Origin: JADJRG01 sp964474905
Lineage (GTDB): Bacteria; Myxococcota_A; Polyangia; Nannocystales; Nannocystaceae
DNA: 64,000 bases
Direction: 5' to 3'
NCBI GenBank assembly: GCA_964474905.1
Contig: CAYYUP010000010.1
Location: 1-64,000, forward strand
Positions 28,404 through 36,433 of the stretch are shown here, piece after piece (the first letter of the stretch is position 1; each line of letters begins with the position of its first letter). A program made the translations under genes and the position numbers. The notes under the pieces were generated by a model. That model searched no databases. It worked only from the letters and a program-made list of their open reading frames with translations, and had not been told where the DNA came from.

Positions 28404-28796
28404 GGCGGCATCGTAACAGGGGGATCCTAGCGCTGCGGAATAGACAAAAGCGCAGAGGCGTTGCGCTGCCGACCGTGCCCCAAGATCCCGCAACATCGCG
28501 ATTTGGGTGGACCACCGGGGTCATTGTTCACTTTCACGCCGAACCGGATCGGCTCGCAACGTCGCTCGCCCAGATCGAGACAGATCGATTAGTGGTATGT
28601 CGCACGTTTTGAGCATATTTGATGGGAGATCTCCTCCCTGGCGCAAGAAGTGCACCGCTCCGCGCCTTAGCAATGCATTCAGGCGAACATCGGGCACGTG
28701 CGCACATTGCGCACATCGCGCCTATCGCTGTCTTCTTTTGTCTTGGGAGGGCCCTCGTGCTTGCCCGAATCTCACTCGGCGATCTAAAGACTGCCC
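28404..28796. other. Divergent intergenic region, nothing recognised
   Basis: About 390 bases between two divergent lipoprotein genes. It has an AT-richer patch around 28590-28625 and a GCGCACATTGCGCACATCGC-type imperfect direct repeat near 28700. Short open frames exist on both strands but none resembles a protein. Confidence 0.5.
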
Positions 28797-29714
28797 ATGC
28801 TCGGCTCACGTGTCCGTCGCTCCCTCGCTCGACTCCTGGTGCTACCGGCCCTCGTGGGTCTGATGTCATTGGGTTGCGACACCACACATCACACCTCCGA
28901 CTGGGGCCGCACGCCGACGAGCGAGCTGCCGCCCTCCGGTCGCGAGCTGCCGCCGGGCACAGCTGAGGGTTTGCAACGCAACCTGCTCGACGAGTACGCG
29001 GGACGAGAGATGGTCACTCGGACCGAGTCCGAGACCTGGCAGATCCCCGAAAAGGGCAAGCGCATCCCGGTCGCCCTCCTGATCGCGGCCGCCCACGATA
29101 ACTACGAAGACTTGGACATGTTCTTCACCAAGGACGCTCGCTGGGGCTTCCCGGACCGCCGCGAATTCGGATCGTTCCCGATCTTCGACGATGACGGCGG
29201 CGCCCGTTTTGTCGATGTGTTCCGCGGAGTCGCAGCTCGCTTCGCCGACAAGGCGGCCTTCAAATGTCCACCGCTGATCAACGCCGGCTCGGTCCTCGTG
29301 CGCAGCGGCGCCGAGCCCTACTGGTGCTGGTACATGAGCAACGATCACCTCGACGTCGTCGCCTTTAAACTGATGACCGAAGGTGGTCGCGCTCGCATCG
29401 ACTACATCGGCATGTACCCCGAACGCCCCCGCGGACCGGTGCCTGCACGCTCCGAAGAGAACGACAGCTCGCCGCCCTGGGGTCCGATCATGAAGAGACG
29501 GCGGACTCCCAGGCCACGACTCGCCCCGAGCCCACAACCCGGCATGCCCGGCGCTGCCGCTGGCCTGCCGCTGGCCCCGGGCGTTGGCGCTCCAGGTGCT
29601 CCCGGTACTCCCGCTCCCGCTTCTGCCGCTCCCTCTCCGGGGGCTGCCGCTCCCGCTCCGGGGGCTGCCGCTCCCGCTCCGACTCCCGCTCCCGCTCCCG
29701 CTCCCGCCGGCTGA
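28797..29714 (+). CDS. Lipoprotein with Pro/Ala-rich C-terminal repeat
   Basis: A 305-residue lipoprotein: signal ending LMSLGC (Cys27). Residues about 60-215 look globular (IPVALLIAAAHDNYEDLDMF, WGFPDRREFGSFPIFDDDGG, VDVFRGVAARFADKAAFKCP, PYWCWYMSNDHLDVVAFKLM) but I do not recognise the family. The last 70 residues are Pro/Ala/Gly repeats encoded by GCTCCC-type hexamers (about 29575-29710), as expected for a flexible or wall-spanning tail. Converges on the next gene. Confidence 0.75.
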   Translation: MLGSRVRRSLARLLVLPALVGLMSLGCDTTHHTSDWGRTPTSELPPSGRELPPGTAEGLQRNLLDEYAGREMVTRTESETWQIPEKGKRIPVALLIAAAHDNYEDLDMFFTKDARWGFPDRREFGSFPIFDDDGGARFVDVFRGVAARFADKAAFKCPPLINAGSVLVRSGAEPYWCWYMSNDHLDVVAFKLMTEGGRARIDYIGMYPERPRGPVPARSEENDSSPPWGPIMKRRRTPRPRLAPSPQPGMPGAAAGLPLAPGVGAPGAPGTPAPASAAPSPGAAAPAPGAAAPAPTPAPAPAPAG

Positions 29715-29741
29715 GCGAAACACTCGTCTAAAACGCGGAGC

Positions 29742-30443
29742 TCAGGGAAGGGTCTCAAAGAGGGGTCGACACTTCGACGGCCCAGGAGCATCCGCTCGCA
29801 GCACGAGTTCCTGGCCCTGGGCAACGTATACGCCCTCGCGTTGCTGCAACGCGCTCGAGGGCCCCATGTGGATGGCCTCTGGAAGACGCGCCTCCAACCT
29901 GAGCACTAGCTCGGCACAGACCTCCGGTACCAGGGTGTAGACCGGCCCCACCGCGCTGCCATCGACGACCGAGCGATCGCCTCCCCAGAGCGAGGTAAAG
30001 GCGAAACGCTGCCCATCGAGTCCGATCCCGAACAGGACATCCGCGGGCTGCTCGCTCTCCGGGGCGCTGACGATCACCAAGAGCGCCGGCCCGAGCGGGC
30101 TCATCACGCCCTCAAAACGACAGCTCGTCGGATGCTCGAGGCAAGGCACCGGTGGCGTGACCTGTAGGGCGGTCACGCCAGCGGCCGCGCTCTCCAAACG
30201 CATACCGCCCCCTTCATCGACCAGTCCCCAGGGACAGGTAGCACCGGCGAAGATCGCCAGCGCCCGGTCGTCGATCGTGCCGCAGATAACCGGCGCTGCG
30301 CTCTCTATCGGCGCGGGCGATGAGGCTTGGATGCCCGTGTTTGTCTGCCCACTACAGGCGCAGAGAAGCCCGAGGATGAGCCCTGACAGACGCCCTGACC
30401 GACGCCTTGCTCGACACCAACGGCTGCGCCTGGGACCTCGCAT
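29742..30443 (-). CDS. Lipoprotein of unknown function
   Basis: A 233-residue protein with an Arg-rich n-region and a hydrophobic stretch ending LGLLCAC (lipobox Cys30). The mature part has four cysteines (VICGTIDD, GATCPWGLVDEG, PCLEHPTSCRFEG) and a final PSKCRPLFE. No family recognised. Convergent with the preceding Pro/Ala-tailed lipoprotein (27-bp gap). Confidence 0.7.
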   Translation of the reverse strand: MRGPRRSRWCRARRRSGRLSGLILGLLCACSGQTNTGIQASSPAPIESAAPVICGTIDDRALAIFAGATCPWGLVDEGGGMRLESAAAGVTALQVTPPVPCLEHPTSCRFEGVMSPLGPALLVIVSAPESEQPADVLFGIGLDGQRFAFTSLWGGDRSVVDGSAVGPVYTLVPEVCAELVLRLEARLPEAIHMGPSSALQQREGVYVAQGQELVLRADAPGPSKCRPLFETLP

Positions 30444-30481
30444 CCGCTCGTGATCCAGGTTCGCGGCGCAATCGATGGTTG

Positions 30482-31090
30482 CTAGTCGCGAGTGACGTTG
30501 ACGGTCATGCAGCCGCGCCCGTCGAGACCGGGGTTGGCCTTATCGATCTCGAAGGTTTCGACCCGCCAGAGCTGAGCGCCGTTGCTGTCGTAGCCGGCCA
30601 CCGCCGAGGCGCCCAGTGAGACCTGCGACGTGCACTCGCTGAGATTGTCGAGAGGCAGCGGACCGATGGGAATTTTAAAACCCTCGATGCCACCAGGATC
30701 GATACCGACGAGGGAAGCCTGCAGATTCGAGTTCATGTTTGTGAAGTTCTGCTTGATCTCGCTGACCTCGCAGGCAAACGTGCCGGCGATCTCTTCGGAG
30801 CAGAGCCTGTCTTGCCACTCGATGAACACCGCTTCGCCCTCGACGCCGTCCATCGCGTAGTTGGCGTTTGTGCTCGTGTAAAACTCCTTGAGGCACTCGC
30901 CGTAGTTGACCGTCGTGCGGATCTCGGTGGTTCCCGCGAACAACTCGTCGACTTTGTCGGCCCACAGGAGCGAGGGACGGACCTGCACGCAGGTATACCC
31001 GTGGGTCTCTGGCGGGATGTCCTCGGGGCACCCCGTAAGGCACATCGTGACAACGCTAAAAAAGGCCAAGACTCGCGCTAGCGACTTCAT
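30482..31090 (-). CDS. Lipoprotein of unknown function
   Basis: A 202-residue lipoprotein: MKSLARVLAFFSVVTMCLTGC with lipobox Cys21. The mature part has further cysteines (YTCVQVRP, GECLKEFY, DRLCSEEIAGTFACE, SECTSQV, GRGCMTVNV), suggesting several disulfides. A second gene on the same strand follows 38 bases downstream. The frame is open far upstream of the ATG at 31090, but only this start gives a proper lipoprotein signal. No family recognised. Confidence 0.75.
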   Translation of the reverse strand: MKSLARVLAFFSVVTMCLTGCPEDIPPETHGYTCVQVRPSLLWADKVDELFAGTTEIRTTVNYGECLKEFYTSTNANYAMDGVEGEAVFIEWQDRLCSEEIAGTFACEVSEIKQNFTNMNSNLQASLVGIDPGGIEGFKIPIGPLPLDNLSECTSQVSLGASAVAGYDSNGAQLWRVETFEIDKANPGLDGRGCMTVNVTRD

Positions 31091-31327
31091 CGAGCGAAGT
31101 TTCTCAGTCAACGCGTGCGGTCGCAAGGCCCCATTGTGGTCGACAGTGCCCAGCAACACATGACGGTCTGTGAGCGCTCGCAGCGAGGCAGAGCCGAACC
31201 GGCAGGCCTTCTTGTGACGCCTGTCACCGGGTGCAAATGACGGCTCGTGATAGCTTTCAGCCGCTTTTGGGGGTGCGCGATGCACGCGCATGCCTGACTT
31301 TTGCTGGAACTCGTGAGAGCGGACAAT

Positions 31328-33181
31328 ATGGGCAGCTACGCGGCAAACGGGAGCAGCCTCAGCCGTCTTGAGGCGGCGATCGATCGGTCGTTTCAGACCG
31401 CGGCAAAATGGCGCCGCCGGGCCCTCGATCCGAGCAACCCCTGGCAGCTGAGCGTGCCTGATATCGGTGTCGCCGCCGAGGTGCTGCTCGCAGATCGCCT
31501 CTTTCGCGACCTCCAAACCGACGAGCGCGAGGGCTTGCTGGCGTGGATTCGAGCCCTTCAGCACCCCTCCGGAGCCTGGACCCACCCGCAAAGCGGCGCC
31601 CCCGATCTGTCCCTGACCTCGCTCGGCTGGTGGGCGTGCGTCGAGGGAGGTGACGATCCCAAGAGCGAACGGCTGGTCCGCGCCCTGCGGATCGTGCACG
31701 AGCTCGGCGGGGCCCAGCGCGCGAGCTTCACCGTACGTCTTTGGCTGGCGATCGCCGGCAAGATCCCCTGGGGCTGGCTGCCGGCGATCCCCGCCGAACT
31801 CTGGGTCCTGCCTCCGAGTTCGGTGTTCTCACCCAGCCGCTTTTGCCCCTGGGCGCGGGGCCTGCTGACGCCCTACTTACTGCTGACAGGCGCGCCTGCG
31901 CGGGTGCACCTCTGCGACGCATCGCCGCTGCTGATCACCCGAGACGGCACCACCATCCCGCCGCGAATCACCCGCGATGGCCTGGTCGGCGACCTCGTAC
32001 AAAACTTTGACACGGCGATCAAAGTGCTGCGAAAGCTGCCCCGTGGACCCCTCAAAAAAGTCGCGCTGGGCCGCGCCCAAACCTGGGTAAGCGGCGCTCA
32101 ACAGGCACACGGTGGCTGGTTCTCGGCCCGCCCGACGATCCTCAGCCTGCTCGCCCATCGGGTCGCCGGAGCGACGTTTGACGACGACCGAATCCGCCGC
32201 GGCCTCGACTATCTCCGCAACGCCAGGGCCCGCGTTCGCATCGCCGAGGGCGAGCATGCCGGTGAGGTGCACCTGGCCCAGGGCCTGACCGGCGCCCCCC
32301 TCGAGATCATCGCCCGCCTTTCTCGCGCCGCCTTCGCCGACGACGATACGATCCCCTGGCTGCTCGCCCAGGAGCTGAGCGAGGCCGGCGAGTGGCAGTA
32401 CCGGACCAATGCTCCCGCCGGCGGCTGGCCGAGCGAAGCCGGCGCCCGTCAACTCCTCGATATCGACGCCACCTCGGCAGTCCTCGAAACCCTGCTCATG
32501 CTGCCCAAAGACTCGCCCCAGCGCCGCGGTGCCTGGGCAGCGATGCGTCGGGCGATCGAAGTCGTGGTGGCGGCGCAGGAGCCCGACGGTAGCTTCTCTC
32601 GCTACGAGCGCGGTGAGGCCGAGGTGTGGTTGACCCAAGCGCCCTGGCGTGACGCCGAGTTCCTCGCCGATACCTCCGCCGCCGGTGAAGCCAAGGTGGT
32701 GCGCACCGCCAACGCCCTCCGCAACCTCGCACGCATGGGCTGGCGCGCCGACGACGATCGTATCGCCCGTGGGCTTCACTGGCTTGAGAGACATGTCGAT
32801 AGGAGCATCGGCTCTGACGGCGTCGAGACCCTCGCCGCGCTCGCGCTCTGCATCGCCGTTCTCTGTCCTCAGGGTCATGCGATCCGCGATCGTGTCGAAC
32901 GCCACCTGCGCGGACGCCAGCGCGAGAACGGCTCCTTCGGTGACATCGTCGCCACCGCCAAGGCCCTAGGCGCTTTGCTCTCCTTCGAGACCACCCCCTG
33001 CGTGCAGACAGTCCGAGCCGCTCGCCACCTGGTCGCAGAGATCGAACGCGAAGAGGGCGAGCTTCCGGGCACGATCATAGCCGGCCACGGTCTCAGCCCG
33101 AGCACCTACGATCCCTCTGCCGGGATCCGCGAGGCCGGCATCGCCCTGCAGAGCTTCGCCGCCCACGGCGGTCAGCTCTAA
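31328..33181 (+). CDS. Divergent squalene-hopene/oxidosqualene cyclase-like protein
   Basis: A 617-residue terpene-cyclase-fold protein. The N-terminal half holds AGKIPWGWLPAIPAELWVLP (about 143-162) and WARGLLTPYLLL, which align well with the squalene-hopene cyclase GQ.PW..VP..P.E..LLP and W.R....PL blocks. QW-like repeats include HPSGAWTHPQSG, QEPDGSFSRY and RQRENGSFGD. The catalytic DXDD motif is modified: after GGWPSEAGARQLL comes D378-I-D380-A381-T-S. The central acid is kept but the second of the DD pair is Ala; oxidosqualene cyclases have Cys there (DCTAE). The ATG at 31328 follows GAGAG; an in-frame TTG at 31301 is less likely. The next gene is squalene-epoxidase-like. Confidence 0.8.
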   Translation: MGSYAANGSSLSRLEAAIDRSFQTAAKWRRRALDPSNPWQLSVPDIGVAAEVLLADRLFRDLQTDEREGLLAWIRALQHPSGAWTHPQSGAPDLSLTSLGWWACVEGGDDPKSERLVRALRIVHELGGAQRASFTVRLWLAIAGKIPWGWLPAIPAELWVLPPSSVFSPSRFCPWARGLLTPYLLLTGAPARVHLCDASPLLITRDGTTIPPRITRDGLVGDLVQNFDTAIKVLRKLPRGPLKKVALGRAQTWVSGAQQAHGGWFSARPTILSLLAHRVAGATFDDDRIRRGLDYLRNARARVRIAEGEHAGEVHLAQGLTGAPLEIIARLSRAAFADDDTIPWLLAQELSEAGEWQYRTNAPAGGWPSEAGARQLLDIDATSAVLETLLMLPKDSPQRRGAWAAMRRAIEVVVAAQEPDGSFSRYERGEAEVWLTQAPWRDAEFLADTSAAGEAKVVRTANALRNLARMGWRADDDRIARGLHWLERHVDRSIGSDGVETLAALALCIAVLCPQGHAIRDRVERHLRGRQRENGSFGDIVATAKALGALLSFETTPCVQTVRAARHLVAEIEREEGELPGTIIAGHGLSPSTYDPSAGIREAGIALQSFAAHGGQL

Positions 33182-33230
33182 TTCCAAGACTCCCAAATTC
33201 TAGCGAGCCCCAAGCGTGCGACGACCAAAT

Positions 33231-33261
33231 CGAAAACACTGTCCCAAAGGACATGTTTTCG
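33231..33261. terminator. Hairpin between cyclase-like and epoxidase-like genes
   Basis: CGAAAACA-C-TGTCC (33231-33244), CAAA loop, GGACA-TGTTTTCG (33249-33261): 13 pairs with one bulged C, an A-run on the left arm and a T-run on the right, as in bidirectional intrinsic terminators. It lies 50 bases after the cyclase-like stop, so the next gene may have its own promoter or depend on readthrough. Confidence 0.6.
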
Positions 33262-33322
33262 AATCCAGCACGCTTCCATAGGGCGACAAAATAACCACCG
33301 ACCAAAAGACCCAGGAGAGACG

Positions 33323-34786
33323 ATGAGCGAGCGCAACCCCGACGAACACTACGACGCGGTGATCATCGGCGCCGGTATGGCAGGCTGCGCAACGGCCCAG
33401 GCGATGGCACTCGCCGACAGCAGTTCCGCCCGTCGGATCCTGCTCATCGATCGCCACCGCGGAGTCTCCCCCCGATTTGCCGGCGAGTACATCCATCCCC
33501 GTGGCGCCCAGGTACTCGAGGATCTCGGCTTTTACGGGCCGCTCAAGAACGCTGGAGCGGTCGACGTCGACGGCTTCACGGTGCTCGAGCGCGCCGACGG
33601 CCGCCTGGTCGAGCTGCCCTACGCGGCGATCCCCAATACCCGCCCCCACGGCCTCGCGGTTCACCACAAGACGCTCGTCCGAGTGATGCGCAAGGTGGTG
33701 CGCGAACGGTCGCAGGTCGAACTCCTCGAGGGCTGGGTGCTGCTGGACGTGCTCCGCGATCGCAAGGGAGCAATTTGCGGAGCGCTGCTTCGCGATGCCA
33801 AGGACAAAACCAAAACCCGCACCGTGCACACCAGTTTGCTGATCGGCGCCGACGGCAAAGCAAGCGCGGTCCGCAAGCTGATCGGCCTGCCTGACGAGCG
33901 CCAGACCATCGGCTTTACCGTCGGCATCGAACTGCACGAGGCCGCGGTCAAGTCGCGGCGCTTCGCCAACGTGATCCTGGGCGCCTGGGGGCCAGTGCTG
34001 GTCTACCCGATCGCCCGCGAGCCGGATGGCAGCCTGCTCTTTCGCATGACCATCGACCTACCGCACGCGCTGCCGGCGAAGGGCGCCCACCTAGTCGACT
34101 TCCTGTACGACGCGTTCATCCCCTTCCTGCCCTCCGATCTGGCCGAACAGGCAGCTTCTGTGATCCTCGCCCGCAAGGGTCACCTGGAGATGGCACCGAC
34201 CGTCAACCTGCCCGCACCGCGGGCAATCGCCGCCGGTGTCGCCCTGGTCGGCGACGCCGCAGGCTGCTCCCATCCGATCACCGCCAGCGGCATGACCATG
34301 GGTCTACGCGACGCCGAAACCATCGGCATCGAGGCCAAGCGCCGGGCCAACGCCGACCGCCGCGAGCCCTGGCTCAACACCGCAAGCCTCCGCCGCTACC
34401 GCAACGAGCACGACCGCTATGTACCCACGCGCCAGGCCCTCGCCGACGCGATCTACGAGGCCTTCCGCGGCGGCAACGAAGGCGCAAGGGCGATCCAACG
34501 GGCACTTTTTGAGTACTGGATGAGCGGCCCCGAAGCACGTCGCCGGTCGATGGCCTTGCTCTCCTGCTCCGAGGGACGCCCCTCCGTCTTTTTAACCGAG
34601 TATCTGAAGACGGCCGGCCACGCCGTCAGCTGCTGCCTAGTCCCGCGCCACGCCCAGCACTATCCGGTCCGGGATCGCTTCCGTCAGGTCCGCGGCGCGG
34701 TCGGCATGGCCAGCGCCAAACTCGGCTTGGTCGCCGATGTGATGTGGGCCCAGCTACGCCCCGCATGGCTGCCGCGAGCCCGCTAG
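33323..34786 (+). CDS. FAD-dependent monooxygenase, squalene epoxidase-like
   Basis: A 487-residue flavoprotein. Dinucleotide motif VIIGAGMAGCATA (16-21 core), FAGEYIHPRGAQVLEDLG (Glu55; compare GELLQPGG in squalene monooxygenase), GADG (175-178), and LVGDAAGCSHPITASGMTMGL (from 308), which parallels the GDA..HPLTGGGMTVAL motif of squalene epoxidases. The C-terminal 60 residues resemble a membrane-associated tail. AGGAGAG lies five bases before the ATG. Squalene epoxidase is the best guess because of its cyclase-like neighbour; a geranylgeranyl reductase-type or other polyprenyl oxidase is the main alternative. Confidence 0.8.
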   Translation: MSERNPDEHYDAVIIGAGMAGCATAQAMALADSSSARRILLIDRHRGVSPRFAGEYIHPRGAQVLEDLGFYGPLKNAGAVDVDGFTVLERADGRLVELPYAAIPNTRPHGLAVHHKTLVRVMRKVVRERSQVELLEGWVLLDVLRDRKGAICGALLRDAKDKTKTRTVHTSLLIGADGKASAVRKLIGLPDERQTIGFTVGIELHEAAVKSRRFANVILGAWGPVLVYPIAREPDGSLLFRMTIDLPHALPAKGAHLVDFLYDAFIPFLPSDLAEQAASVILARKGHLEMAPTVNLPAPRAIAAGVALVGDAAGCSHPITASGMTMGLRDAETIGIEAKRRANADRREPWLNTASLRRYRNEHDRYVPTRQALADAIYEAFRGGNEGARAIQRALFEYWMSGPEARRRSMALLSCSEGRPSVFLTEYLKTAGHAVSCCLVPRHAQHYPVRDRFRQVRGAVGMASAKLGLVADVMWAQLRPAWLPRAR

Positions 34787-34787
34787 G

Positions 34788-35075
34788 CTAGCAGGTGCAA
34801 ACAGGGCCTGCCGCGCACGTTGCATGCACCGATGCACGTATCACGCCCATCTTATGTATGCACTTGCAGTAGACCATGCATGTGCCCTGAGTGAACATCC
34901 AGGCGCCGGCCACGAGCGGGTTCTCGCACTCGGCTCGCCCTTTGAGCCCGTGAGCGCAGTTCGTCGCAGGGGCCGCCTGCGGGGGGGGCGGCGTTGTCAA
35001 CGCTGGAGAGGCTAGCGTTTGAAGACGAGCCCGAAACCCCCAGATGATGCTAGGCTTTTTTCGCGCGTCAGGCAT
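34788..35075 (-). CDS. Possible small Cys-rich protein (tentative)
   Basis: A 95-residue frame from an ATG at 35075 with nine cysteines crowded into its last 56 residues (GTCMVYCKC, ATCAAGPVCTC). It lies mostly in the otherwise empty spacer between the epoxidase-like gene and the kinase gene. It lacks a clear signal peptide and its 5' end would overlap the kinase promoter region. Real status is doubtful; a decayed gene is also possible. The spacer 34787-35090 otherwise shows nothing. Confidence 0.25.
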   Translation of the reverse strand: MPDARKKPSIIWGFRARLQTLASPALTTPPPPQAAPATNCAHGLKGRAECENPLVAGAWMFTQGTCMVYCKCIHKMGVIRASVHATCAAGPVCTC

Positions 35076-35090
35076 GACGTGGAGGTCACG

Positions 35091-36302
35091 ATGACACTTG
35101 CATCCATCAAGCTCTACGGACGGGGGCTTAGCGGTCCAACACGCTGCGCTCAGACTCTCAGCGGTCGAACTCTCGGCGGTCGTTACAAGCTGGGCGAGCA
35201 GCTCGGTCGCGGCGGCGCTGCTGAGGTCTACGCAGCGACGGATCTTCAACTCGCTCGCGAGGTCGCGGTTAAGGTGATGTGCAGCGGCAACTGTACATGT
35301 CCTGAGTGCCAGATAGCGGATCCTCCCGGAGACATCGCGGGCTCGGAGCCCGAGTTGCCCTGCGGTCGTATCGCTCGCTTCGCCGCCGAAGCAGAACTCG
35401 GCGCTCGTATCGACGACCCACATGTCGTTCAAGTGTACGACTCGGGCGTCGATCGCAGCGAGACCACGCCACTGCCCTACCTGGTGATGCCGTGGGTTCA
35501 AGGGGACAGTCTCCGCTCGCGGATCCTCAACGGCGCGGTGCCCTGGCGCCATGTGGTCACCTACGGCCGCCAACTCCTCGCAGGTCTCTCGGCGATCCAC
35601 GAGCAGGGTGTCTTGCACGGCGATCTCAAACCCGAAAACTGCCTCATCTGCAAACGCAGCGGCCGCGAGCCCTACCTGCGTATCATTGATCTCGGCGAAT
35701 CTGTCCCTGTGCGCATGTCATCGGCGCGGCCGCTCTGCACGCCCGCGTATTGCGCACCCGAGCGGATCCTCGGCCAAGAGATCGGGATCCAGGTCGATCT
35801 CTACGCGGTCGGCGTGATCCTCTACGAGATGCTCTGTCGCCGTCCCCCCTTCGTCGGCACCGACGAACAGGTGCTCCGCGGTCATCTAAATGAGGTGCCG
35901 CGAGCACCCACGGAGGTCGCTCCAAACGCTTCGATCCCGCGTTCCTTAGAGCTGCTCGTGCTCGCCGCACTGAGCAAAGATCCGCAGCGTCGGGTGGCTA
36001 GCGCTTCGTCATTCGAGCTCGCGCTGGAGCTCGCGTGTCCCGAAAAGCGGCGGAGTTTCGCGGGCGAACAGTGGCAGCGCGATCGCATCGCCCTCTCCGG
36101 CACAACGCCCCTCGGCAGCGCAGGCTTCCCCGGGCTCAGCTGTTCGCCGGGACATGCCGGTAGCGCCCAGGCCCAAGCGTCGCTCGCCGCGTGGACCCGC
36201 TTTGAGTACGCCCAGGCCCAGCAGGAGGCTGCGATCGCTGCCACCCTCAACCGGGCTTGGTCGCCGCTCAGGTTGCTGATGAGCCTTGCCCCCGATGACT
36301 GA
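35091..36302 (+). CDS. Ser/Thr protein kinase with Cys-rich insert
   Basis: A 403-residue cytoplasmic kinase. Gly-rich loop LGRGGAAEVYA (38-48), Lys61 in VAVKVM, HGDLKPEN (176-183; HGD replaces HRD), DLG (200-202), APER, then the usual C-lobe. Between the lysine strand and helix C is an insert with CSGNCTCPEC (Cys64, 68, 70, 73) and Cys91, which could bind metal or sense redox. No transmembrane or sensor domain follows; the last 80 residues are Ala/Gln-rich. The ATG at 35091 has GGAGG six bases upstream, much better than the TTG at 35019. Followed by an assembly gap and an ABC exporter. Confidence 0.9.
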   Translation: MTLASIKLYGRGLSGPTRCAQTLSGRTLGGRYKLGEQLGRGGAAEVYAATDLQLAREVAVKVMCSGNCTCPECQIADPPGDIAGSEPELPCGRIARFAAEAELGARIDDPHVVQVYDSGVDRSETTPLPYLVMPWVQGDSLRSRILNGAVPWRHVVTYGRQLLAGLSAIHEQGVLHGDLKPENCLICKRSGREPYLRIIDLGESVPVRMSSARPLCTPAYCAPERILGQEIGIQVDLYAVGVILYEMLCRRPPFVGTDEQVLRGHLNEVPRAPTEVAPNASIPRSLELLVLAALSKDPQRRVASASSFELALELACPEKRRSFAGEQWQRDRIALSGTTPLGSAGFPGLSCSPGHAGSAQAQASLAAWTRFEYAQAQQEAAIAATLNRAWSPLRLLMSLAPDD

Positions 36303-36305
36303 TAG

Positions 36306-36405
36306 NNNNNNNNNNNNNNNNNNNNNNNNNNNNNNNNNNNNNNNNNNNNNNNNNNNNNNNNNNNNNNNNNNNNNNNNNNNNNNNNNNNNNNNNNNNNNNN
36401 NNNNN
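36306..36405. other. Scaffold gap (100 N)
   Basis: Exactly 100 N between the kinase stop and the permease gene. The flanking sequences are not duplicates of each other, unlike the first gap. The permease frame is open up to the gap edge, so its 5' end may be missing. Confidence 0.95.
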
Positions 36406-36433
36406 GGCCCTGAAGATCTGCGAGAATAGTGGC

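Noticed and set aside
28507..28863. Short frames on both strands in the 28404-28796 spacer
   Set aside because: No signal peptide, ribosome site or family resemblance, and they overlap each other on opposite strands.
31877..32905. Minus-strand open frame of 342 codons opposite the cyclase-like gene
   Set aside because: Sense protein aligns with cyclase blocks across this stretch, so the antisense frame is a shadow.
33255..33268. TTTTCGAATCCAG resembling a tRNA T-arm
   Set aside because: No acceptor stem, anticodon arm or D arm can be folded around it; it belongs to the hairpin element.
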